Below are positions 1 to 11,600 of a stretch of 64,000 nucleotides of DNA, one piece after another. The position numbers and the translations under genes were made by a program. Within the stretch, counting starts at the first letter, position 1; each line of letters opens with the position of its first letter. This DNA comes from Undaria pinnatifida. Its lineage: Eukaryota; Sar; Phaeophyceae; Laminariales; Alariaceae. The notes below the pieces were generated by a model. The model was not told where the DNA came from, did not search any database, and saw only the letters and a program-made list of their open reading frames with translations. The stretch covers positions 12,169,344-12,233,343 of the forward strand of contig JABAKD010000019.1 in NCBI GenBank assembly GCA_012845835.1. The letters run 5' to 3'.

Positions 1-230
1 AATGAATGAATGAATGAATGGATGGATGGATGAATGAATGAATGAATGAATGGATGGATGGATGGATGAATGCATGAATGCATGAATGCATGAAAGAATG
101 AATGCATGGATGAATGAATGCATGAATGCATGAATGCATGAAAGAATGAATGCATGGATGAATGAATGAATGAATAAATGAATGAGTAGATGTAGATGGT
201 GAATGAATGTATGGACGGATTAATGAAATA
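1..230. repeat. Tetranucleotide (GAAT/GGAT)n microsatellite
   Basis: Imperfect GAAT, GGAT and GCAT repeats fill the left edge. No coding signal. Confidence 0.95.
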
Positions 231-640
231 CTTCATTCATACAAAATCAAGACTCTAAATAGTTCCTATCTTACAGGGACTATCCAGTAAAAAAGAAATC
301 GGCTAAGAACAGAAACACGACTAATAAAAAAGCTTGAAGCTACAAACGTTCATGACGGGATGGGGTGTACATAAAACGCGAAAAACAGATTGAAGGACGA
401 TCTCAGCAGCATTTCATACCAGTTGTCTGGTAGTAATTAATACCTGGTAGCAACAGAAAGGGCAAAAGCGTGAAAGGTCAGAAGAAGAGCAATGCTGCCA
501 TTAGGATGGCGCAAACTAAACCAAAGGCAAGCAAGCAGGTTGTGCAAGGGATGCCGTGCAATGTGGGTGTAAGGGGAGTTGAGCAAGATAGGTTGAGCGA
601 GGTACATTGCGCGAGGCAGGTTGCGCACACAAACAACGAA
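231..640. other. Intron of the SNF2 gene, no feature recognised
   Basis: Lies downstream of the last visible SNF2 exon. I see no exon, repeat family or structural RNA here. Confidence 0.5.
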
Positions 641-654
641 GGGGTGTGCAAGAA

Positions 655-845
655 TGGATGTGCAAGGTAGACTGCCTTGCAAGGTAGGCTGCGCAAGGTA
701 GGCTGTGCAAGGTAGGTTGCGCAAGGTACGTTGCGCAAGGTAGACTGCGCAAGGTAGGCTGCGCAAGGAAGATTGTGCAAGGGGCGCTGTGCAAGATTGG
801 TTGTGCAAGGTAGATTGTGCCCGGCAGGTTGTGCAAGGAAGCCAA
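655..845. repeat. 15-bp minisatellite
   Basis: About a dozen copies of a GCAAGGTAGGYTGYG unit. It opens all minus-strand frames and produces long artificial ORFs rich in LPCxxYLAQ. Confidence 0.93.
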
Positions 846-902
846 TACCACAAAACTGAGGATAACACAACATATATACTGGAATCATGTTGATACGTAT
901 AC

Positions 903-1064
903 CGAGGCGTTCTGGTTCACCTCCGGGTTGGCCTCGCCCGCGAACACCCCTGTGATCTTATCCTTGGGCTCCCCAAAGAGGAAGGGGTGCTGGCAGACCT
1001 TTCGCTGGTTCATGTTGATGTTGATCTCGCTCACCCTCGCGGCGCCTTCAATGCCCATGTCCAC
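903..1064 (-). CDS. HELLS: SNF2 gene, exon with [11 protein letters not shown] (54 codons), last exon in window
   Basis: Encodes [20 protein letters not shown], then [20 protein letters not shown], the conserved (L)RKxCNHPYLF block ahead of helicase lobe 2. CGGCAG acceptor, TCG/GTATAC donor, phase 0. Lobe 2 exons should lie to the left of position 1. Confidence 0.9.
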
Positions 1065-4000
1065 CTGCCGACGCGTGTATACATCGGGAGGGAGTAGTAC
1101 ACATCGGGAGGGAGTAGTATACATCGGGAGGGAGTAGTATACATCGGGAGGGAGTGTACTCACTTCTTAAAGCATAGCCGTATTCTCATGACCATAGACC
1201 CTCGCATCCCATCTAGGGGGCATTGAGTTTTCATTCCAATAAGGCATGCATCGGGGGGGGGGTCTACTTAAATACAGAGGGGGGCGAGGGGATCCCATTG
1301 GGTTCTGATTAGAACGAGGTATGTGTAGCGGGGGGGAGGGGGGGGGGGCATGTAGGCATGTATACATAGGGAGGGGAGGGTGGGGAAGGGTATCCCATCG
1401 CTTTTTTTTAGAATGAGAAGTAAATGAGGTGGGTTTCTACTTCGAACGATGCGTCCATCAGGCGGGAGGGAGGGGGGAGGGGCAAGAAAAGGATCCTATC
1501 GGTACATTCTGAGCCTCATCGTAGGATATCAGCGCTTCCTTCAAACAACGAACATAAAAAGGCCTATGGACAGTAGTACCGAAATCGCAAGACCGCGTGC
1601 ACGACAGTACAAGGCAATTTGACCTGTATAAGCACTATTAGCAGTATGGCAGTATGGCAAGCCATTACATAGCGTGCTAGATGTACGGTAAGAGGTATGA
1701 GCTGTGTCAACAGTACAAACCGCATGAGCGGTATGAGCGGTATGCCATGACGTGTTACATGCACCTGTGACCACGGCTTGTTTAGAAAGTCGTTGAGGGT
1801 AAAATATCCTACGAGTTGGAGCTAAAAAGAAAAAAGAGATGGGAAAAAAGAAAGAAAGGACCAGTTCAAGCTGTGTGGGCAGCATGACGTAACACCATAT
1901 AGAGCATGTTATATTGGAATATGGGCTCTTCAGTCCATGAGTCTAATTGATTTTTAGTCACCATCTTGGGTAAAGTGAGCATCATGGTTCTAGATGCGGA
2001 TAAATACTACATGCGGCGAAATACATAGGAGTTTGTTCTTCCTGGCCGGCATACTGTATAATATCGACCCACCTGTATCGAGAAGTTGATCGTAGTACAG
2101 GGTAATCAGCTTACCACCATAAGTACCAGAAGAACGTTACAAATAACGTTACTTACAACGTTCCAAGGAAGATACATAGAACGTTGCTGGGAACAGGACG
2201 GGCTGCCGTAGAGTACACCTGCCCGTAGCTTGGGCAAAGTCCCTTGATTAGGTGAAGGCATCCCCACCTCGATCACTCCTTCTACTCGTTCTCCTTCTAC
2301 ATCTCCTTCCACTCCTAATTTTCTCCTCTTCTTTCCACGTTTTGGCCACATAAGCGCCACTTTCGAACTATCTTTTTTCTTCACAAGCCATCTTGACAGG
2401 CACTTCGGTGTCACCTCTGCAGCTTTTGCCACAGAGTCAGAGCCTCGGAACACGCCATTCCTTTAGGTTATGAGCCTCGATACACATCATTCCTCCGGGT
2501 TACGGTATGCAGTATGAACGGTACCAGGAACAAGCTGTACGAGCAGGGTGACATGACACTACGTAGCGTGCCACAAGCGGTACCAACAGCACATGCACTG
2601 TCACATGACACGATATACATCGTACCAGCGCTTCCCTGAGAGCATTTTTTCCGGCGAGCTCGTAGAAGCTCTTCTGCAGGGACGTCATGCCCGCATAGAC
2701 CACCACCTCCCTCTTCGGCGGCAGACCGTCTTTCGCCAGAACGTCCTTCTTCATGCGGCGGATCAGGAACGGCCGAAGAATCTCGTGCAGCTGAAACCCA
2801 AAGGGAGGCGGTAGCACAAATATTCGGGGTCAGGGGACAGAGGGGAGGGGACGGGACGGGGGACATTCATATGCCGGGAACAGGGGACGGGGGGCATTCA
2901 AATGCGGGGACCCGGGACAGATAATGGGGACAAAAGACAGGGGACGAGGGGCATTCATATGCGGGGGACAGGGGGCGGGGGGCACTCAGATGCGGGGATC
3001 GGGAAAGATAACGGTGACAGGGGACAGGGGACGGGGACCAGGGACTGGACGACGAAATACCGAATCAGATCCCGCCGAAACACACTCGATCAAACCAAAA
3101 CCAAACCAAACCGAATTAAACCAAACCAAAACTAATCAACTAGAACCAAATTAAACGAAGATCGAACAAAAAACAAAACAAAAACGAAACAAACAAAATA
3201 AAATCAGGATAAGCACACGGATTCTATCCCAGTTACACCTGGTACTCGACATGCCGTTATACAGTCTAACGATATTATAGTAGCTCTACGATCAATATGA
3301 CAACAACGATATATGATACACGAACGTATACGTTGGATGTACTCTTGAAAAATGAAAAAATACACACCAGCTGTGAGATCGACCAAAAAAGATGTTTGTG
3401 ATCAAATTTCAGATTTGCAAGCTGCGTGTGATACTTCGATCGCGCGTGTTAAGGCGTGTGTATACAGGTCGGTGCCTCCCCTGCTAACACCAGGCTGAAC
3501 AGGACTAACACATTCAGCCTTATGATGCATATTGTACGTTGTTCAGCAAGGAACAACATCCCGACACGGCAGCCTAACTCGAATGCTGCTATTTAACACT
3601 TTTGGGGGCCTGTGTGTAGTGAAAACAAAATCGACGATTATTTCGATATTCCCAAGCGCCTACCAGTAGCGTGAGCGCGCAGTAGTACGAGTAGGATCAT
3701 GCTGCGCCCGTCGCGTACGAGCTTTTGCATTGTTGGTGTCGTCGTTCGGATTCCAAGTTTATCATCGCCAACTGGCGGTGGCCAATGCCGCTATCATCGT
3801 TACTTTTCGTCGTCAATTTCTCCCTCTCAAATCTCAAAGGGGTCGACGTCTTGAATTAGTACGAATAGCCATTTTTCACCCCCCCCTCCCACTATATCAT
3901 TGTCGGAGGGCAACTGAAACATATTAAGATTAACTTAGCCCTCCGACAACGTATGGTGCACACCGTCTCCGTCAACCATACTAAAGTATATACAGCTTCA

Positions 4001-5626
4001 CAATAAAATCGATCAAAATGCCATGATTAATCCTTGGAGACGATCTTGGAGTGCCGCTGCTCGTCAACGACAACATTGCTCCTTGGATGCACACAGCTAC
4101 AAATAACATACCGTTATACCTAGGATGCATATTACAGGAAAAAAATAAGAAATGGCTTTTATTGTAGCTCTACAATAGCACCTATACATTTATATCACGA
4201 TGAAAATATATCACTACCATTACGCCATGATAAAATGATGTAATCACAAAAAAAAACATACCTTGGAGACGATCCTGGAGTGCTGCTGTTCGTCAACGAT
4301 GGACTCCACGCTGGTATCCTTGCCGATGTTCTTGAAGCCGAACCACGACCGGAAAATCTGGCACAGCAGTAAGAACGAAAAACCATCACAGAAGCCCATC
4401 CCGTCGGTACGTATCCATCCAGCAAGTTGCGAGGGAGGCGAGTTGGGGGGGGGGGGCGAGGTTCTCATGGCCATTGCCATGCATAACCTTTGTGCTACGA
4501 TAACAAAACATTACACCACCAACACCACACTAACTACAAGCAGTATCAAATACACTCTAACTCCAAGTAGTTCATCAACAAAGAAAAACGGATATTCTCG
4601 CTGACGTAAAAAAACGCTACGAGCACTAACTCCAAGTAGCTCAAAGTACCACACAGTAACTAAGTAGTTTTAGCACGAAAAAAATGATATTTTTGCTATC
4701 AATAATGCAAAACCAACACCACACTACTTCCAAGAAGCTTATCAACAAAAAGACGGACCTTTTCACTATTGCAACAAAGCACCATACTAACTCCAACAAG
4801 CTTTACCACGCGAACTTCAAGTATCACCAGAAAACGGATATTTCTGCTACTGCAAGAAAAACAGCGTACAGTCCTTTCATTTCTCGTTATGTTTTAACAA
4901 CAACCGAGATGTTCGAGTTAGATAATATTGTGCGGAGTAGAGAACCTTAACTCCGCGGAAGGCGGGATGATATTAGGTCTTGTGCATATGGCACGGCACC
5001 CACGAGGCAGTTACATAGTATCCCCATTGCTGTCTCTGGAAGTGGCCACACCAGAAAACAACAAAAGCACTCGAAAGTGTCATCCGTTTAAACAAGAAAG
5101 TGCGCACAAGGAGCGAAAGTCCGCCTCACACGTGGTTCTTAGCAGGATGCAGCTGGCCCTTCACGCGACTCGCCGGACGCCTTACGGCGCTTCGCGCTTG
5201 ATGCGCGCGATATCTAGCTCATCGGTGAAATCCTGTTATTGTAGGGATGCGAGGGTCTATCGTCATATGACTACGGCTAAGCTTTACATGGGTACCCCCC
5301 CCCGCTCCTTCCCTCACCGAAAGGTCGTCGAAGATGTGTGGGTTGACGAAGTTGAGGAGAGACCAGAGCTCCTCTAGCGTGTTCTGGATGGGAGTTCCCG
5401 AAAGAAGGAGGCGGTTTTCCGACGGGATTTTCTTCAGCTCCTGCACCAGGCGGCAGCTGGCGTTCTTGATCCTTTGCCCCTCGTCGATGATCAGGTACTG
5501 CCAGCAGTATCCCTGCAGCGCGCACCGGTCGATGATGCTAACCTGCACTCAAGTCGGGCATCGAGAGAGTAGACAGGCATAGGGGCACACAGAGACAACA
5601 GACCGACCGACAGACAGACGCAGTCG

Positions 5627-5692
<66 letters not shown>

Positions 5693-8600
5693 GGGAAAAT
5701 TAGACAAGACAGACAAGCAGACAGCCAGAGCCATTCAGAAGCGGTTAACCCGTACCGCCACTAAAAATACTTCTATCGGAATGGAGATGTAAAGAGCTGT
5801 TACAGCCAAGTTAGCGTGAAGTACGACCAAACACTTCGTTGGCGCTGTGCCAAGTCGTACAGACTACCCGTCCCACCTCGTAGCTGGTGACTACGACTGG
5901 GAAGCCCGGGGCCCTCGCCATCCTCGGCTTCATCAATGTCTTGCGCAGCTCCGCCCTGAGCAAAAAAAAACAAAAACAAGATGGGTCATAAAAAAATGTA
6001 GTGAAAACGTTAGTCTATGGCCATACCACTAAGGCCACGCTTGAAAAGACTACCCCCCCCCCCCCCCCCCCCCCCGCCTCCCGGCCCTTTCCCGCCACAT
6101 TCTCGCGTATCGCACCTGTGCTCCTTGGAGCCGTGGTACAGCAGTACCTCCGCGCTGGGCAGCCACTTTCGGAATTCGTTGACCCAGTTGGGGAGAGTCG
6201 CGAGGGGCGCCGTCACGAGGAAGGGCCCGTTGACGTTCTTGGTTCGAAGGTGTGCGATCAGCGCGATCACCTAGTAAAAGTCACAAAAAAAAACAAAAAA
6301 ACACAGGGTTCATAGGTGAGTATCGTGATTTGGAGGATAAGGAGGACGAGGAGGAAGAGTAGGCGGTATGTCGGTGGGGGAAGGAGGGGGACACACTATT
6401 TAACAGAAGGTCGCCGGGGGCGCCGTGACGAGGAAAGGCTTGTTGACGTTCTTCGAGCGAAGGTGCGCGATCAACGCGATTATCTACAAGTCATAAATAT
6501 ACACCTGGTACCAGGAAGTAGATAATCCTGCTAACTGGAAGTTTAAAATTTGTTAACGAAAAATTTAGCACCAGGTGTATATGTGCTCTGTTGAGGACCC
6601 CTCTGGTAGCCTTGGCCAACGAACAGAAACATGGCCAAAACATCGCTACCAGTTTTAATGATGTAAATTATGACGGACCAGGCATGCATAAAACCGTACC
6701 TGTATCGTCTTGCCGAGTCCCATTTCATCGGCCAGGATTCCGCTCAGGCCGTTCTCGTACAGGGTCACCAGCCACCGGAGTCCTTCCAGCTGGTACGGCT
6801 TCAAAGATCCACCAACCAGGTTAGCCGGCTGGAAATAATAATTTTTATGCAAGCAGCACGAGAAAACACCCATCAGGGATTAGTGGGATATAGTAATACT
6901 AACAAATGCGAGCACAACAAGAAAGCGCCCATCGAGTCAGACGGCCGGTAATATAAATGAATTAAGAAAGATAAATAAAGGTGGTATCCGATTAAAACTC
7001 CGATTAAAGCTTCGTACGACGATTGATTATGTCCGAACATAAATTTATGTGTGCGATTGACGAGGTTATTATTGAAGGTGCCCGACAAAATGTATGGTAT
7101 CCGACTGCAGGGATCCCATTAATAGACCCACCCAGCAGGTTAGCCGGCCCGGAATAGCAATGTTCACACCTCAGATCGCAGATCACCGATACCCACTTGG
7201 TTATCTACATAGATCTTTCAAGGACGATCTGCATGGTGTAACTCACGTTACCCGGTGGGAGCCGTACGATCTGCATGACCTATCTAGCACACCTTTTGCG
7301 GGTTGGGTTTGTACTCGATAGATACAGATCCAGCTCTCATAACGGCAGAGACAGAATCTACTATCTGTATATGATCTATATGATCTATCTAGATCATGAT
7401 CTGTCGGAGGTGCGGCAATATTATGCAAACAAAACAAGAAAACAGCCATCAGGGTAACCGGTTAGTAATATTAACGTCATGCAGGCAATGCAAGAAAGCG
7501 CCCCTCAGGTTAGTCGGGTAGAAAACAATGCGCAAGCAGAGCAAGGAGAGATACATGGGTGTGTCCCGTTCGAGAGGCCCGACGAAAATGCTGTACGGTT
7601 GGAGGTATATCTCTCCGAGTCAAATTACCCTCACATGAACGTATCCGACTGCTGTATATATCTGATGTACTTTTTCCACACCTCGGAGACAGATGACGAC
7701 CTAGATCAGATAGATCATCTACAGTAGATCCTACAGCTGCCGTCATGACATGTTGTACAGGATATGTGTATCCGGAGTACAGGTCCAACCCACCCCGGGA
7801 GCTTGTGCTAGATTATGAAGATTGTACGAGTCCTACCCGGCAACACGAGCTAGACCATGCAGGTCTTCCAGGAAAATCTAGATCGTCAGGTGGGGATCGA
7901 TGATCTGTCCGACGGGTGAAATAATCCGACACAAGGTTTCCGACAATTCGCAAGCGGGAAATAGCACAACGAAGGCAGTGCTACAAAGGACAAACCATTC
8001 AAGGAAAAAGCAAAACTACCACCCGACCATCTTCGAGGAGGGGGGGGCGTATTTACGTACGAACACACACACACCTGTCGGAAGGATGCATCATCGTTGG
8101 CCTTGGCTTTGGCCTCTTCTTTAGCCTTCTCCATCTTACAAGCAGCAGAGCTGAAAGCCTGTCCGCTGGCGGAAGACTTGGCCTTCTTGTTTTTACTGGT
8201 GGGTGGGTGGGTGGGTAGGCGGGTGGGTGGGTGGGTGGGCGGGTTGTTGGTTAATTGTTTTGGTTTGGTTTGGTTGGTTCCTTTAGTTGGCTGGTTGATT
8301 GGGTGGTGTATTATACAGAGCCGTTTCCATCTTAGAAGCGGCAGAGCTGGAAGCCTGACCGCTCGCCGAAGACTCCGCCTTCTTCTTTTTGCTGGTGGGT
8401 TGGTGAGTGGTTAGGTTGCGTGGTTGCTTGGGTGAGTAAGTGGGTGGGTGGATGGGTTAGTTGTTGGGTGGGTGGGTGGGTGGGTTGGTCTGTTAGATGG
8501 TTGTTTGGTTATGCCTTTCCATCCTGGAAACGGCCGGGCTGAAAGCCTGACCGCTGGGCGAAGAGTTGATTTTCTCGTGCGTGCTGCTGGGTGGGATGTT

Positions 8601-11600
8601 CGTTGGTTAGTTGATCGGTTCCTTGATTGCCTTGGTTGTTGCGTTGTCATACATATTAAAAGGGGATTAGCACAAGGAACGGATTCAACGGGGAACAAAA
8701 AAAGAAAAATCGCAGAAAGGTACACATTTATAACAAAACAAAAAAAGACATGTTTCGCCGCTGCCCGCCTCACCCGCCGAAGGAGCGCGACTTCTTTACG
8801 GGCGTCACCCGCGCACCGCGCTTTCTGCCGCCCCGTCGCCCATCTTCTTCCTCCCCGTCCTGGTTCCCGTCCTCTCCCCCCCCTACACCCTCTTCTGGCT
8901 TGGGCGCGATCGGCAGGGTGGCTTCGACGTCCATCTAAGAAAAGGTAGCAGTAATTGTTGAGGAACGGTGGGGCGGGGTGGGGTTGGGATGGGTTGGATC
9001 GGGCTGGGTTGGATTGGGTTGGGTTGAGTTGGGTTGGATTGATTGGGTTGTGTTGTGTTGTGTTGTGTTGTGTTGTGTTGTGTTGTGTTGTGTTGTGTTG
9101 TGTTGTGTTGTGTTGTGTTGTGTTGTGTTGTGTTGTGTTGTGTTGTGTTGAGCTGGGTTGAGTTGGGTGGGTTGGGTTGAGCTGGGTTGAGTTGGGTAGA
9201 CGAACAAGGCTGCCAAAGGGGGGGGTGAACTAATCTTATCACGCACGGCCGTAGTCGTGTGACCATAGACTATCGCATCCCTACAACGCCGAGACGGAGC
9301 ACGTCGGGTTTTCACCGACCAGGTAGATATTGTGTGCGCCAAGCATAGAGGGGGGGAGGGGGGCATAGGGGAGGGGAGGCTATTCTACATTCTGTCCACC
9401 GGGTGTACCAGGTAGGCCACTAGTGCGAGCCACCCCGCATCTCAATCAAAAACGAACTTAACCTGTTCCACCGCACACCTCCCTTTTCTGGGGACAACCA
9501 CTTCAATTTGAAGTAGGAACGTGTTTATGTATTCAGAAAGGGGTTAAGCAATTTTCGTGGGTGAAGCGACACAAACGTGTCCAGGGCGGCATACCTCACG
9601 AAAAGAAAGCGCCGAATCCTACATCGTAACAATTGGCAAATGATAACGGTAGCCCCCCGCGTAAGTGACCCTGAGCCCCTGATATATACCTGGTATATGA
9701 CACCAAAACTCGACACCCCGCCGTCGAGTCCTGGTCTGGTCATGACCATCATGACCATGGCAACGCGAGAGTCGAGGGTTGAGACCACGGCGGCGAGAAA
9801 AAAAAGCAGCCACCTACAAGTACCCCCCCCCCCCCCCCCCCCCCGCGCTTGGTAGGTGAAACCCGACATGGTCCGTCCCGGCAATGTAGGGATGCGAGGG
9901 TCGCCGACTACGGCCATGCATCAAATTAGCATCCCCTTTCCCCCCTTTCCCGATTGTGCTCCGCCCTCTTCCCTACATAACCCCTCATTAAACCCTCACC
10001 TGGGACTGACGGATAAACAGGGAGTACTGCTCGGCCTTAGACAGGAGCGACGCTAGCTGCTCCTGCCTTGCACCCCCACCCCCACCCCCACCCCCGGCAC
10101 CGGCGCCCTCGATCCCTCCTCCATCCCCTCCTTCGACATGCCCAGTTCTGTTGTCCGCATTCCCCTCCCGGGCCACGTTACCCTGGGCGAGTGTCGCGAC
10201 CCCCCCCACTCCTCCCGTCACCACCGCCTTACCATCTTTCGCGACTCCATCGGTCCCGTTAGCGATAGCGTTGGCGGTAGGGGTGACGGCGCCGTCATCG
10301 GTGCGGGCGAGGAGGAACTCTGCTCGCTTTTTTCGCTCTCCCTATTGGGAGGGCGGAGGCAGAGGGCGACGGGGAAGGCGAGGGAGCGGGGGTGGCGGCA
10401 AGGGGGGGGGGTAGGGTGGGGTTCGGGGTCGGGGTGGGTGGTGAGGGGAGGGGGGGTGGAAGTGGGGGAAATGGAGGCTTCTATTGGGTAGGCAGAGAAG
10501 CAGTACATAGCTCAGGATAAGGGGATGCGCATGTTGTTTTGTGAGAGGCGTCTACTGCAGCTGGGTACGCAAAGCAGCGGCAGCAGTGTCAAAACCAGCA
10601 GTGTTAGCAGCGGTAGTAGTATTGGTACCAGTAGAAGCTTTAGTCGAACAGTGGTTGTACGGTAGTAGGCATACTGTAGTGGTACAAATACGAAGCAGTA
10701 GCTCAAGCAGTAGGGGTAGTGGTGGTGGCACTAGCAGGAGCACCTACAAAATCGACAACCTAAACGTAGTAGTACCTCAGAAGGCCTTGTGTCACCTGGT
10801 TGTCTACAGCAAGGCTACGTTTGACGCTACCTTGTATCCGTTTGGGTTCGAAAACAGCACAAGCACCACTAAAAAACCCAGATATGTCAGTTTCGAAAGC
10901 AATCATTACAGGAAGCGGGGACACATTGAATATAACCTCGGAATCAGAACGCCTCTTCCTCCTACCGTTCCTCCTCCTCGCCCTCCCCCTCCTCATCTCT
11001 TCCTTCTCGACCTCCTCCTCCTGTTCCCGATCCTCCTGCTCCCCCTCCACCACCACCTCCTCCTCTTCCTCCTCCTCTTCCTCTTTCTCCTCCTCTACCT
11101 TCTCCTTCTCCTCGATCTCCTCCCCCCCCCCTGCCCCTCCTCCACTTCTTCCTCGAAGGTATCAGCGAGGGAAGGCAATGTCGCCGAAAACACACACAAC
11201 AAAACACGCGTTCCTAACAGCGCGTTGTTCTTATCCGAGCACACATTTCCTATCCCCAGGACAATAACAAAACACGCTCTGAACACTTCGTGTAGCCAGG
11301 TAGAGGGTATCTAAAACACGAAGGGTACTACGACAGAGACTAAACACTTTTACGGCAACTTCATATTCAGAAAAAACGGGGCCCCTTCGCCCAGAATCGG
11401 TCGGGAAAAAAAACAAATCTTCTCATTTTGCACTGGTTAATAATTTGTATAAGGGCTGTTATGTCTAGGCCATTGGGGTTTGCTCACTCATCCGGTTGCA
11501 TTTTTCCTTTTTTTTCTGAAAATATGTCAGTGTTTGCGTGAGATATATACGTACTTCGAAGTAGCTCCTCGAGCTAACAATCTTGCAGGGAGAAAAACAA

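Noticed and set aside
437-888. Overlapping minus-strand ORFs of 111-143 codons rich in LPCxxYLAQ
   Set aside because: Produced by the 15-bp minisatellite at 655-845, which keeps all three minus frames open.
8883-9366. Minus-strand ORFs of 127 and 143 codons with NTTQH repeats
   Set aside because: Direct translation of the (TTGTG)n microsatellite.
10541-11314. 257-codon plus-strand ORF with Leu/Pro/Ser runs
   Set aside because: Lies across AGT and TCC simple repeats in an SNF2 intron; no domain or splice context.
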